Shown: positions 6,868 through 14,888 of the stretch, one piece after another
Numbering within the stretch: the first letter of the stretch is position 1
Layout: every line of letters begins with the position of its first letter
Source: Streptococcus ovis DSM 16829
Lineage (GTDB): Bacteria; Bacillota; Bacilli; Lactobacillales; Streptococcaceae
Reading direction: 5' to 3'
NCBI RefSeq assembly: GCF_000380125.1
Contig: NZ_KB904582.1
Coordinates: 33,888-97,887, forward strand
DNA: 64,000 nt
Made by a program: the position numbers and the translations under genes
Notes under the pieces: model-generated
What the model was told of the DNA's origin: nothing
Seen by the model: only the letters and a program-made list of their open reading frames with translations
Databases searched by the model: none

Positions 6868-7314
6868 TTAGATCAATCCTGAAATATCTAGTACTTCTGG
6901 TTGTTGGGCAGCGTGAGTGTGCTCAGCTCCAACAAAGACTTTCAATTTCATACCTTGTGCACGTCCAAGAGTGTTGTGTGGAAGCATGCCTTTAACTGAT
7001 TTTTCAATCAAGCGCACAGCGTTCTTAGAACGAAGCTCACCAGCAGAGATTTGTTTCAAACCACCTGGGTGAAGTGAGTGAGTGTAGTAGATTTTGTCTG
7101 TTGCTTTTTTACCAGTCAATTTTACTTTCTCAGCGTTAATAACGATAACGAAATCACCTGTATCAGTATGTGGTGTGAAAGTTGGTTTGTTTTTTCCGCG
7201 AAGTACGCTAGCAACTACTGCAGAAAGACGTCCAAGAGGTACATCAGTAGCGTCTACTACGTACCATTTGCGTTCAACTTGGCCTGGTTTAGCCATGAAA
7301 GTTGTTTTGTTCAT
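6868..7314 (-). CDS. rplM: 50S ribosomal protein L13
   Basis: A 148-residue large-subunit protein, full length. The conserved [29 protein letters not shown] and [10 protein letters not shown] segments are present. The frame is open 46 codons further upstream, but the ATG at 7312-7314 gives the standard L13 N-terminus ([17 protein letters not shown]) and follows AGGAG. The longer version would begin inside the structured leader. It is co-transcribed with rpsI from the promoter at 7423-7452, and the leader at 7315-7416 probably allows feedback control by L13. Confidence 0.98.
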   Translation of the reverse strand: MNKTTFMAKPGQVERKWYVVDATDVPLGRLSAVVASVLRGKNKPTFTPHTDTGDFVIVINAEKVKLTGKKATDKIYYTHSLHPGGLKQISAGELRSKNAVRLIEKSVKGMLPHNTLGRAQGMKLKVFVGAEHTHAAQQPEVLDISGLI

Positions 7315-7416
7315 GATTTCTCCTATACGAATTCGTTTCTGTTTACGATGTGGATGTTCCGGTCCACGAGCTATTTGAAGGGTTCCGGGGCCTTTCAAAT
7401 GGGGTAAACAATACCG
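7315..7416 (-). ncRNA. Probable L13 leader (ribosomal-protein autoregulatory 5' UTR)
   Basis: About 100 transcribed bases precede rplM and can form two hairpins. One pairs ATTTGAAAGG with CCCTTCAAAT (loop CCCCGGAA). The next pairs around TGGACCGGAACATCCA. An L13-binding leader upstream of rplM is known in Bacilli. The assignment here is by position and structure only, without a covariance-model match. Confidence 0.6.
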
Positions 7417-7422
7417 TCTACT

Positions 7423-7452
7423 ATAATACCAAAAAAACAAGCCTATCGTCAA
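7423..7452 (-). promoter_or_regulatory. rplM-rpsI promoter
   Basis: On the minus strand TTGACG (7447-7452) and an extended -10 TGGTATTAT (TATTAT at 7423-7428) are separated by 18 bases. This places the transcript start just before the structured leader. Confidence 0.75.
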
Positions 7453-7521
7453 GCGATTTGAGCCTGTTTTTTGATTTTATTTTTTGCAAAATAGCAGAGC
7501 TGACTTCGTATTCGCTTTCTT

Positions 7522-7719
7522 CTAATCGTTCTCCCAGAAGAGCTCATCTAGTGTCTTATCCAATGCCTTGCAAATGGCAATACAGAGGTTGATGGTCGGA
7601 TTATAGTCACCTCTTTCCACCGCCGCAATGGTCTGACGGGACACACCAACCAAGTCTGCCAAGTCTTGCTGGGTTAGGTCTTTGCCCGCACGTGCAGATT
7701 TTAATCGGAGGTTTTTCAT
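7522..7719 (-). CDS. Small XRE-family transcriptional regulator
   Basis: A 65-residue protein that is almost entirely a helix-turn-helix: LRLKSARAGKDLTQQDLADL, then VGVSRQTIAAVERGDYNPTI, ending in ALDKTLDELFW. Such one-domain regulators often control a neighbouring membrane-protein operon. The start chosen (7717-7719) overlaps the stop of the preceding gene as ATGA and has GGGGGAG upstream. An ATG five codons earlier is also in frame. It is the last gene of a four-gene minus-strand operon and may regulate it through the palindrome at 9493-9516. The ligand or trigger is unknown. Confidence 0.85.
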   Translation of the reverse strand: MKNLRLKSARAGKDLTQQDLADLVGVSRQTIAAVERGDYNPTINLCIAICKALDKTLDELFWEND

Positions 7720-8249
7720 TCTGAACTCCCCCATTTGTCTATACCAGCCTTAAAAAGTAGACAGAGTGTAAACATCAAAAAATAGAACAGCAGTAACACA
7801 CTTATCAGAGCATTTTCTGAAAATTCCCAAAAGGACTGTCCTTGTCCAAACTCCATCCAATACTGATAAGTCCGATACAGATTCGTCACTTGCAACAAAC
7901 TCATTGATAAGAAATTCAGCACTCCCCATAGCAAATGTTGTTTTTTAGGGAGAAAGTAGGCATCCTTCCAAATCCAATAGAGGATAGTTGTAAATAATCC
8001 TCCTGAAATAAGGATAAACGCTACAAGAGATGGCTTCATTAGAGAACCCAAACTATCCGCATTGCTCCACCCAATAACAATCAATAATAATAGGGTATAA
8101 AATCCGTATTTATATCCTTTGTCACGATGCATTTTTTGACGTTCGTCGTACCCATCACCCAATGCTTCAAAATCTTTAGCAATTATTTTTGCAAAGAACG
8201 CCACACCAAGAGCAATCAGTACAATGACCATGATACGATTAAACAGCAT
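7716..8249 (-). CDS. Membrane protein of the YDERQ-motif operon (third gene)
   Basis: A 177-residue integral membrane protein of unknown function with about five hydrophobic segments. After the first segment comes GYDERQKMHRDKGYKYGF, a motif that recurs in the two genes upstream (VYDERQQQFVLKSYQLGF and EYDEYQKILRGNSFRYAF). The three therefore appear to be paralogues with a cytosolic DERQ loop. The start at 8247-8249 follows GGAGGAG and gives MLFNRIMVIV; the longer frame to 8291 has no better site. The stop overlaps the HTH regulator's start, implying coupled translation. A stress- or envelope-related complex is possible, but nothing in the sequence proves it. Confidence 0.85.
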   Translation of the reverse strand: MLFNRIMVIVLIALGVAFFAKIIAKDFEALGDGYDERQKMHRDKGYKYGFYTLLLLIVIGWSNADSLGSLMKPSLVAFILISGGLFTTILYWIWKDAYFLPKKQHLLWGVLNFLSMSLLQVTNLYRTYQYWMEFGQGQSFWEFSENALISVLLLFYFLMFTLCLLFKAGIDKWGSSE

Positions 8250-8250
8250 C

Positions 8251-8940
8251 TTACTCCTCCTCTCGTTTGTCGAGATAGTGACGGTAGGCAATCGAACTCC
8301 CAGTTACAAATAGGGATAGCCCCATCAAAACCATTGAGCCACTACCGCCTTGTGCAAAGAAATCTGCCCATCCAAGTCCAGCTACGACACTAGCTATAAG
8401 TGTCATTGCCACGACGATGACACCAAATAAAGCGATGGGCAGGGCAATGATTTTCCCAATTTTTCCAAAGCGTTTATCTACAAAAGGCGAGGCACCTTTT
8501 AAATTTGCATAAGCAACACTGATGGCCACTCCACCCCAGAGAGCCACAAAACTCATAAAACTAGCAGATACTAGAGGAAACAATCGGATCGTAAATGATT
8601 CTAACCATAAGACAAAAACCATGAACCAAAAACCAAGCTGGTAACTCTTGAGAACAAATTGTTGCTGTCGTTCATCATATACAGGAACTTTTTGCAACTG
8701 TCGCACTTCCTTGTCTGCAACATCTCCCCTGTCTATTTTTTCTTGAATCTTTTTAGCTGACTTTAAGCCCCAGACTAATAGGAAAAATAATATAGCCAGC
8801 AAAGTAAAACTAATCCATGCAACCCACCGAAAAGTAGAGGCATCTGATTTTACAGCACTAACGAAGGCAACAAGAGTCATGACTCCTACTACAAAAATGA
8901 ACAACAACTGATTTTTAACAATATTTTGTTTGTTTTGCAT
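8251..8940 (-). CDS. Membrane protein of the YDERQ-motif operon (second gene)
   Basis: A 229-residue protein with about six hydrophobic segments. The cytosolic stretch (KSAKKIQEKIDRGDVADKEV) lies between segments 2 and 3, just before the VYDERQQQFVLKSYQLGF motif shared with its neighbours. The start at 8938-8940 follows GGAGGACGAG and gives MQNKQNIVKN; a longer in-frame extension to 8988 overlaps the upstream gene and is less likely. The stop is two bases from the next start. It is a family of unknown function, often seen beside small XRE regulators in Firmicutes. Role unassigned. Confidence 0.85.
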   Translation of the reverse strand: MQNKQNIVKNQLLFIFVVGVMTLVAFVSAVKSDASTFRWVAWISFTLLAILFFLLVWGLKSAKKIQEKIDRGDVADKEVRQLQKVPVYDERQQQFVLKSYQLGFWFMVFVLWLESFTIRLFPLVSASFMSFVALWGGVAISVAYANLKGASPFVDKRFGKIGKIIALPIALFGVIVVAMTLIASVVAGLGWADFFAQGGSGSMVLMGLSLFVTGSSIAYRHYLDKREEE

Positions 8941-8941
8941 C

Positions 8942-9442
8942 TTACTCGTCCTCCTTATTTTTTCTATCTCGCCACATACGGACACCAAGAATCAAGGCCG
9001 TTTGGAAGAAAAATACACTAATCAACAAGCTAGTATCTGCTCCTTCTTCAAGGAGATTTTCCAAGGAAATGGGAACATTCATCAACAGATAGAGCACTCC
9101 CATCGCTAGGAAATAAAATAAGCTAGATTTTGGACTGCTATGTCCTTCATTGATTGGAAAATAGGCACCAACCCAGATACAGTAACCAACCTGTATGCTG
9201 ATACCGATGTAAAGCAATAAACTAGAAAACAAAGATAGAGACAGTGGAAGCCAGTTAGACAGGATAGAGCCCAAAACAATCATGCAAATCATGCCATAAA
9301 AAGCATAACGAAAGCTATTTCCACGTAGAATTTTTTGGTATTCATCATATTCATCTTTGACAATCAAGCCTTCCTTATGTAGTACATACACAAAAACCAA
9401 TACAGCAAACAGAATAAGCAACATGCCAGCTACATTTTCCAT
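8942..9442 (-). CDS. Membrane protein of the YDERQ-motif operon (first gene)
   Basis: A 166-residue protein with an N-terminal hydrophobic segment, the variant motif EYDEYQKILRGNSFRYAFYG and three or four further membrane segments. It ends in a charged tail (WRDRKNKEDE). AAGGAGG lies 8 bases before the ATG. It is the first gene of the operon; the promoter region upstream contains an extended palindrome (9493-9516) that is a candidate operator for the HTH protein at the operon's end. The motif and size relate it to the next two genes, and the three may form one complex. Function unknown. Confidence 0.85.
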   Translation of the reverse strand: MENVAGMLLILFAVLVFVYVLHKEGLIVKDEYDEYQKILRGNSFRYAFYGMICMIVLGSILSNWLPLSLSLFSSLLLYIGISIQVGYCIWVGAYFPINEGHSSPKSSLFYFLAMGVLYLLMNVPISLENLLEEGADTSLLISVFFFQTALILGVRMWRDRKNKEDE

Positions 9443-9492
9443 TAGAAGTTCCTCCTTCTTTTTTACATCTCAAATATATCATATACCATTCT

Positions 9493-9516
9493 TTTTGTAA
9501 AGTATATTTTACAAAA
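9493..9516. promoter_or_regulatory. Perfect palindrome upstream of the YDERQ operon
   Basis: TTTTGTAAA-GTATAT-TTTACAAAA: 9-base arms at 9493-9501 and 9508-9516 around six bases. It lies about 50 bases upstream of the first start codon, immediately upstream of an AT-rich -10-like region. A likely operator for the XRE regulator encoded in the operon. Confidence 0.55.
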
Positions 9517-9524
9517 TGTAATGT

Positions 9525-9558
9525 AAAAGAGGACCATCCTATTGAATGATCCTCTTTT
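9525..9558 (-). terminator. Terminator after the GH3 gene
   Basis: AAAAGAGGA (9525-9533) pairs with TCCTCTTTT (9550-9558), giving a stem with A/T flanks on both sides. It lies 13 bases after the stop of the 9571 gene and insulates it from the operon to the left. Confidence 0.8.
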
Positions 9559-9570
9559 GAGTTTAGAATG

Positions 9571-12540
9571 TTAGTTTTCTTCTTTCTTCCACTTTGTCTT
9601 ACGGATAAGGAAGTAGGCACCTGCTGCTACAAGAAGGGCTACTAGGCCATCTGCAGCGTAGAGCCATTTTTGCCACAATGGTGTGATAGATTGTACCTTC
9701 GCTGTTGAAGAAATACCATTCATCGCTAGACTGCGTGAAACAGAGTAAAGAGTGTGTTTAGAAGCTGTACGCAGTTGTGTCATCACTGTTGGATTCTTGG
9801 CATAATCGTCAATAGTCCAGTTATCTGTACCAGTATTGAGGTAGAGGTCTGTTCCTGCTTCTAGTCCACCACGAATGGCCATAAATGGAAAGGCTTGTGG
9901 GAAGGAAGCTTGGTCTGTTACGACAATTCCTTTGAAGTCCCATTCATCTCGGACGACATTTGTCATCAAGCCTTTGTGGTTTCCTGCCCAAGTCGCGCCA
10001 ACACGGTTCATACCCGCCATCATTCCAAGCGCTCCACCTTCTGTCACGCTCTTTTCAAACGGAGCAAGATAGATTTCACGGATAGCCTGTTCATTGGCAA
10101 AAGTTAAGAGTGAGGCACGGTTTGTTTCTTGATCGTTGAGGGCAAAATGTTTGATAAAGGCAATCAATCCTTTTTCTGTCGCCCCTTTGGTAGTAGCAGC
10201 CCCCATTTGACCTGATAGGAAGCTATCTTCTGAATAGTATTCAAAGTTTCGACCGGAGAAGGCTGTACGGTGAATGTTCATGGCTGGAGCATACCAACCT
10301 GCAAAGTTTAGTTCTTCTTGCGCTAATGCGTCTTCTCCAATCATTTGCCCCATGTTGTAGAGAATGTCTTTATTCCATGAAGAGGCAAGGAGGATCTCTG
10401 AACTCCAAGCGTAGGTTTTTTCCTTGGTCGTCACACCTGTTAATCCTGCCACACCTACGTAAGCTGGTCCGTCTACATGGACAGTGGCGGGTGCTCCTAC
10501 AGAAGAAACTGCCTGTGTTTGGTAACCCCCAATACGAACAAGATTGTACATTTCTTCCGCACTGAGTTGGTCCATGAAAGTATCCCAAAGCGGATCGCTG
10601 AAGTCGACTTCACGCATCATGGCCAATGTCAAACCATTCTTGGCATCTGTTGTTGGCATCTTGGCTTTTTTATGATCTGTTCCTTCTGGAATAGCTAGAC
10701 CTTTTTGCAAGTCTTCTGTCAATTCAAGTTTGTACTGTTTTGGATATGTTTTTTCCCAGTCACTTCTTGAAAGATAGGTAAAGTCTTTGTCATAGGTTGC
10801 CATGTCTGCATCTGCAAATTGGTTTTTGATTTCATTGCCTGTTGCTTCAGATTTGGCAAATTCATCGCTAGAGGAAACTTTTGTTTCAACTGTTAGGTTT
10901 GCTTGCCCTTTGCCAGAGAGATTTTCAGCCCCTTTTTTCGCTAAGATATTGTTGATAGCTCTGTGAGCATCTGTTGCGGCGGTGAAGTAGTATTGCCCTT
11001 CTTCGACGATGTACGTTCCCTCACCATCATTAGCTGTTGCATCGTACACTTTAAGATTTTCTTCATCCACTGTAATTTTGACAGTTTCTGATTCACCTGC
11101 TGCTAGTTCTTTGGTTTTACCGAAACCGACCAATTGGACAGCTGGTTTTTCAATGCCTGCTTCTTTATCATAGTCCGTATATGGAGACTGCATGTAAATT
11201 TGTACGACATCTTTACCAGCTACATCACCTGTGTTAGTGACTTTTACTTCAAAAGTATAGCCATCGCCATCTTTGTCATCTTTCACCAACTCATGGTCGA
11301 ATTGAGTATAAGAGAGACCATATCCAAATGGGAATTGGACTTCTTTTTCATATTGCCATGTTGTTGCATCTTTAGCTGTCACGCCAACATTGGCATCTGC
11401 CTTCCCTTGTTTTAGAACAGCATCTTCATAGCGGGTTTCATAGTATTTGTAACCAACATAGATCCCTTCTTGATAGACAACGTAATTTGTTCCACGTGGG
11501 TCTTCACTTTTAACAGAATTAGCACCAAAATTAACAAAGGCCGGTGAACCCGTTTGGTCATAAGCATAAGTGCCCACTAATTTACCAGATGGATTGATAC
11601 TACCATTTAAAATGTCAGCAAGAGCGTAGAGACCATCTTTCCCCGGGTTTCCAATCCACAAGGCTGCATCAACACCATAGTCCGCTTCTTCTAAGAAACC
11701 AAGGTCAATGGGATTGGCTGAATTAACCACTAAGACAACATTTTCAAAATTGGCTTTTGCATATTGGAGCATCTCCTCTTCGTTGTGAGTTAATTCGAGG
11801 TAATGACGGCCAATATCTTCCTTAGAATCAACTGGATCAGAGTGGAATTTCCCAGCATAACCTTCTCCGTCTAGGGCTTCTAGGTAGGATTCATCATAGA
11901 CTTTTGGTAGATCAGAAGATTCCCCTCCTGAACGAGAAATGGTGACAATAGCAGCATCAGAATAGTCTTTAAAGCTATTTTTCTCTTTTTCACCCAAGAG
12001 ATTCATGCCAGCTTCGTGGATGACATAACGACCGCTTCCTGCTATATCTGGGACGTCCATCTTGATATCTTTTGCGGCACCCTTAGTATAGAAATCCCAC
12101 ATCGTACCATTGACTTCAAAACCACTACTTTCTAAGGCTTTCTTCATGGATGGTACTGTAGAAGTGTCAACAGCACCTGATCCACCGCCACCATAGAGGA
12201 TGTTGTTGTTTGACACCCCAAACAAGGTCACTTTGCTACCTTTTGCAAGAGGGAGATTATTGTCATTTTTAAGAAGGACAATGCCTTCTGCTGCGGCATT
12301 TTTACCAGCTTTAGAATCGGCTGTCAAGCGCTCCGCTTCTGAAGCGAAACTCTTTTTAAAATAATTTGTATCTTCCTTCTTATCCCCATCTGTAATTTTG
12401 TAGGTCGTATGACCAAAATAAGTAGAGAGAATCGGACTATACTTAACAGCGTAATAGTTTCCCACCCCTGTCGCAATCGCTGCACCACAGAGTAGGGTCA
12501 ATCCTGCAATGGCAATCGGTTTTTTGATTGTCTTTTTCAT
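9571..12540 (-). CDS. Membrane-anchored glycoside hydrolase family 3 protein with permuted domain order
   Basis: A 989-residue GH3 beta-glycosidase (beta-glucosidase type) that would release monosaccharides from oligosaccharides outside the cell. Residues ~8-30 form an uncleaved-looking signal anchor. The GH3 alpha/beta sandwich domain comes first (~75-370, starting AAEGIVLLKNDNNLPL), then a fibronectin-III-like domain (~430-525). The TIM-barrel domain is last (~640-930), with VHVDGP substrate-binding residues and the nucleophile aspartate (~D876 in GIVVTDQASF). This reverses the usual order, as known in some permuted GH3 enzymes. A C-terminal membrane helix and KWKKEEN tail follow, with no LPXTG. 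A cre-like site (12554-12567) lies in the 5' region. The sugar specificity is not predictable here. Confidence 0.9.
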   Translation of the reverse strand: MKKTIKKPIAIAGLTLLCGAAIATGVGNYYAVKYSPILSTYFGHTTYKITDGDKKEDTNYFKKSFASEAERLTADSKAGKNAAAEGIVLLKNDNNLPLAKGSKVTLFGVSNNNILYGGGGSGAVDTSTVPSMKKALESSGFEVNGTMWDFYTKGAAKDIKMDVPDIAGSGRYVIHEAGMNLLGEKEKNSFKDYSDAAIVTISRSGGESSDLPKVYDESYLEALDGEGYAGKFHSDPVDSKEDIGRHYLELTHNEEEMLQYAKANFENVVLVVNSANPIDLGFLEEADYGVDAALWIGNPGKDGLYALADILNGSINPSGKLVGTYAYDQTGSPAFVNFGANSVKSEDPRGTNYVVYQEGIYVGYKYYETRYEDAVLKQGKADANVGVTAKDATTWQYEKEVQFPFGYGLSYTQFDHELVKDDKDGDGYTFEVKVTNTGDVAGKDVVQIYMQSPYTDYDKEAGIEKPAVQLVGFGKTKELAAGESETVKITVDEENLKVYDATANDGEGTYIVEEGQYYFTAATDAHRAINNILAKKGAENLSGKGQANLTVETKVSSSDEFAKSEATGNEIKNQFADADMATYDKDFTYLSRSDWEKTYPKQYKLELTEDLQKGLAIPEGTDHKKAKMPTTDAKNGLTLAMMREVDFSDPLWDTFMDQLSAEEMYNLVRIGGYQTQAVSSVGAPATVHVDGPAYVGVAGLTGVTTKEKTYAWSSEILLASSWNKDILYNMGQMIGEDALAQEELNFAGWYAPAMNIHRTAFSGRNFEYYSEDSFLSGQMGAATTKGATEKGLIAFIKHFALNDQETNRASLLTFANEQAIREIYLAPFEKSVTEGGALGMMAGMNRVGATWAGNHKGLMTNVVRDEWDFKGIVVTDQASFPQAFPFMAIRGGLEAGTDLYLNTGTDNWTIDDYAKNPTVMTQLRTASKHTLYSVSRSLAMNGISSTAKVQSITPLWQKWLYAADGLVALLVAAGAYFLIRKTKWKKEEN

Positions 12541-12553
12541 TGGATACTCCTTT

Positions 12554-12567
12554 TGTAATCGTTTTTA
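12554..12567 (-). promoter_or_regulatory. cre (CcpA) site upstream of the GH3 gene
   Basis: TGTAATCGTTTTTA matches 13 of 14 positions of the Gram-positive cre consensus TGTAANCGNTNNCA. It lies 14 bases upstream of the start codon, where bound CcpA would act as a roadblock. This suggests glucose repression of the glycosidase. Confidence 0.6.
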
Positions 12568-12687
12568 TGAATCTACTGTATCACATTCTCAGGATGTAAA
12601 GGAATTTTCATCGTAAGTGGTAGATTTGTTTTCATAATCTGTCCTTATGGAAAATGAACCTCTCCACTAGAGGAGTCTGTTTTTTGG

Positions 12688-12713
12688 TATAATAGGATTA
12701 GAAAAACGTTTTC
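12688..12713 (+). promoter_or_regulatory. Promoter of the two-component genes with overlapping cre-like palindrome
   Basis: An extended -10 TTGGTATAAT (TATAAT at 12688-12693) is followed by GAAAAACGTTTTC at 12701-12713, which contains the palindrome AAAACGTTTT and fits a cre site at the expected transcript start. No good -35 is seen, as is common with extended -10 promoters. Confidence 0.6.
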
Positions 12714-12733
12714 TTTTTTAGAAAAGACCGTAT

Positions 12734-12778
12734 ATGAAAGGATACGTTCCTACAGTAGAACGTAGAAATATGCAATGA
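12734..12778 (+). CDS. Possible 14-residue leader peptide coupled to the response regulator
   Basis: A short frame (MKGYVPTVERRNMQ) whose stop overlaps the response-regulator start as ATGA (12775-12778). The response regulator has no Shine-Dalgarno sequence of its own and its frame is closed upstream at 12763, so translation may depend on ribosomes finishing this leader. The leader's own ribosome site is weak (GAAAAGA). ACGTTC and GAACGT within it can pair. Not a certain gene; an alternative is leader-independent weak initiation. Confidence 0.4.
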   Translation: MKGYVPTVERRNMQ

Positions 12779-13503
12779 CCTATCGAATTGCCCTTGTCGA
12801 TGACCAAGTCGACATCACAGAAGAATTAGCTGGATTTTGTCAGCGTTTTGCACAGGAGGAAGACTTAGAGGTTTCTGTCCTACAATTTAATTCAGCAGAA
12901 GTATTTTTGGATTATTTTCATGAATTTCAAGGAACGGACCGTTCTTTTGATTTGATTGTCCTTGATATTGAGATGGGAGCAATCAATGGAATGGAAGCTG
13001 CCCAACACATTCGGAAAGAAGATGAGATGGTCAGTCTCATCTTTGTAACGAGTTTGGCTCAATATGCCATTCAGGGCTATGCAGTGGATGCTCTTGATTT
13101 TGTCATTAAACCAGTGGATTACGACAGTTTCTCCTTCCGCTTGGAACGGGCTTTGCGAGCTTTTAAAAAGCAGGTGCAAAAGACTGTCCAACTGCCGTTC
13201 AACAAAACAAACCTCTCGCTCAATATAGAAGATATTTTATATATTGAGGTATCTGGGCACCAGTTAAGTTACCATACAGTAACTGAGACCTATGTCACAT
13301 CAGGATCCCTCTCAACCATTGAACAACGATTACCATCCCATCTCTTTGCAAAACCTAGTCAAAGTTTTCTGGTCAATCTAGCCCATGTGGAAGCGATACA
13401 GGGAAATGATCTGCTACTTGCAGACCACACCATTCCTATCAGTCGCTTGAAGAAAGCTAGTTTTCTCCAAGCCTTTTCAAATTATATTGGAGGTTTTAAA
13501 TGA
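12775..13503 (+). CDS. LytTR-family response regulator
   Basis: A 242-residue regulator of the AgrA/ComE type. The receiver domain (1-120) has the acidic pocket VDDQ (residues 8-11), phospho-acceptor D64 (IVLDIEM) and the conserved lysine near 115 (DFVIKPVD). The LytTR DNA-binding domain (~140-240) includes DILYIEVSGHQLSYH and FAKPSQSFLVNL. It is paired with the histidine kinase that follows, overlapping it by four bases. It is divergent from the GH3 gene, a plausible target. No secreted peptide or transporter gene is beside it, so the usual pheromone circuit is not evident and the signal is unknown. Confidence 0.92.
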   Translation: MTYRIALVDDQVDITEELAGFCQRFAQEEDLEVSVLQFNSAEVFLDYFHEFQGTDRSFDLIVLDIEMGAINGMEAAQHIRKEDEMVSLIFVTSLAQYAIQGYAVDALDFVIKPVDYDSFSFRLERALRAFKKQVQKTVQLPFNKTNLSLNIEDILYIEVSGHQLSYHTVTETYVTSGSLSTIEQRLPSHLFAKPSQSFLVNLAHVEAIQGNDLLLADHTIPISRLKKASFLQAFSNYIGGFK

Positions 13504-14873
13504 CAGCCCTCGAATTATTTGAAGAATGGCGGTTTTTACTCGAACTGATTGCTGCCATGCTTGTCTTTATCCTTCCTTATCAACCATTTCATCAAGAGAC
13601 GCGTCGACGGCTATTACTTTCCAGCCTCCCATTACTGGGCTTATCTATTTTCTATTTTGTCATTAAAGAATTTGCCCGTTTTTTAATTTCTACCTTCTCT
13701 CCCAGTACCTCAGAAGCTCTTTTGATTCGTATTTTTCTATTTGTTGGCTGGTACCTTGCTATCCTATCAATAAGTTTATTTGTCATGAAGTGGGTCTTTC
13801 AGATTTCTGGAAAAGATTTAATTTTCATCGCCGTGGCGAGCTATGCCTTGCAGCATATTGCCTTTGTCTTCATTCATGAATTACTGGCCCAAGCTTTATG
13901 GGTGGATCTTTCACAGAATGTTTTCCTGTACCTCATTTTCACTATTCTCACTGTCACCATCATATATCGTATTGTTCTGCACTATTTTAAACCAGAATTG
14001 CAACGTTACGCTCAGAGTAGCCTAGTAAAATCTACTACCAGTCAAAAGGTATACAGTGTCATGCTGATTCTCCTGATTTTACAGGCGTTTTCTAGCCAGC
14101 ATATTTTCAATACAACGACCGGACCCGAACGCTACATCAGTGCCTTATCAAGCATAGCACTCTGTGCCTTAATCCTTTATGCACAATTTATCACCCTGCA
14201 CGCTTCAAGTCTATTAGAAGAACAATTCATCATGGAGCAACTCTTGAAAGAACGCAAAAAACAATATCAAGTGGAAAAAGAAGCCATTGACCATCTAAAC
14301 TATCGCTTACATGATTTCAAAAATCAAATTCTGGCATTAAAGGAGCTGGACCATCGTGAAAAGGGACATTATTATGAAGAAATACTTGGCAAAATTATTG
14401 ATTATGACCACACGCTAAATCTAGATAATGAATCCCTCAATACATTGATGACTCAAAAATATCACTATTGCCAATTGCATCATATCCAACTGACACATAT
14501 GGTCAATAGTCAGGCTATAGATTTCATCAAGGCAATCGATCTATATGCTATTTTGGGAAATGCTCTAGACAATGCCATTGAATGTGTTGAACAATATAAG
14601 AATGAAAAAGACCGACAAGTCAGTCTGCAAATCAAGCAACACAAACAGTTTTTGGTCATTGAAGTCGCGAATAAACTCTTAGAACCTGTCAACTTGGATA
14701 CTGAAACCAAATTACCTAAAAGCAGTAAATCTGATCAGCTGTCACATGGTTTTGGGCTGAAAAGTATCCAAGCAACACTAGAAAACTATAAGGGATGGCT
14801 GACAATCAATTCAGCGCACTCCTCTTTTGTATTGACCATGATTATTCCTATTCCGCAAAAAAAGGCTGATTAA
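13500..14873 (+). CDS. HPK10-type sensor histidine kinase
   Basis: A 457-residue membrane kinase with about six hydrophobic segments in residues 1-235. A dimerization/phospho-acceptor helix follows with H271 in NYRLHDFKNQIL, then a GHKL ATPase domain (N-box ILGNALDNAIECVE, G-box GHGFGLKSI without the first histidine-rich variant). The kinase type lacks a separate HisKA domain and is the standard partner of LytTR regulators. Its start overlaps the response regulator stop (ATGA at 13500-13503), so they are translated together. By family, the sensor part would perceive a peptide or membrane-associated signal. A terminator follows at 14857-14888. Confidence 0.92.
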   Translation: MTALELFEEWRFLLELIAAMLVFILPYQPFHQETRRRLLLSSLPLLGLSIFYFVIKEFARFLISTFSPSTSEALLIRIFLFVGWYLAILSISLFVMKWVFQISGKDLIFIAVASYALQHIAFVFIHELLAQALWVDLSQNVFLYLIFTILTVTIIYRIVLHYFKPELQRYAQSSLVKSTTSQKVYSVMLILLILQAFSSQHIFNTTTGPERYISALSSIALCALILYAQFITLHASSLLEEQFIMEQLLKERKKQYQVEKEAIDHLNYRLHDFKNQILALKELDHREKGHYYEEILGKIIDYDHTLNLDNESLNTLMTQKYHYCQLHHIQLTHMVNSQAIDFIKAIDLYAILGNALDNAIECVEQYKNEKDRQVSLQIKQHKQFLVIEVANKLLEPVNLDTETKLPKSSKSDQLSHGFGLKSIQATLENYKGWLTINSAHSSFVLTMIIPIPQKKAD

Positions 14874-14888
14874 TTTCAGCCTTTTCGT
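14857..14888. terminator. Bidirectional terminator between the kinase and degV
   Basis: AAAAGGCTGA (14860-14869) pairs with TCAGCCTTTT (14876-14885), with A/T runs on both sides. It serves the converging kinase gene and degV. Confidence 0.85.

Noticed and set aside
6705-6995. Long frames antisense to rpsI and rplM
   Set aside because: They lie opposite conserved ribosomal protein genes, lack ribosome sites and look like codon-bias shadows.
7315-7452. N-terminal extension of L13 to 7452
   Set aside because: It would put coding sequence through the promoter and the structured leader; the 148-residue form is the standard protein.
12541-12774. A double-glycine bacteriocin or pheromone gene beside the LytTR system
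   Set aside because: No such precursor or export gene was seen in the gap or next to the kinase; only a 14-codon frame without a leader pattern.
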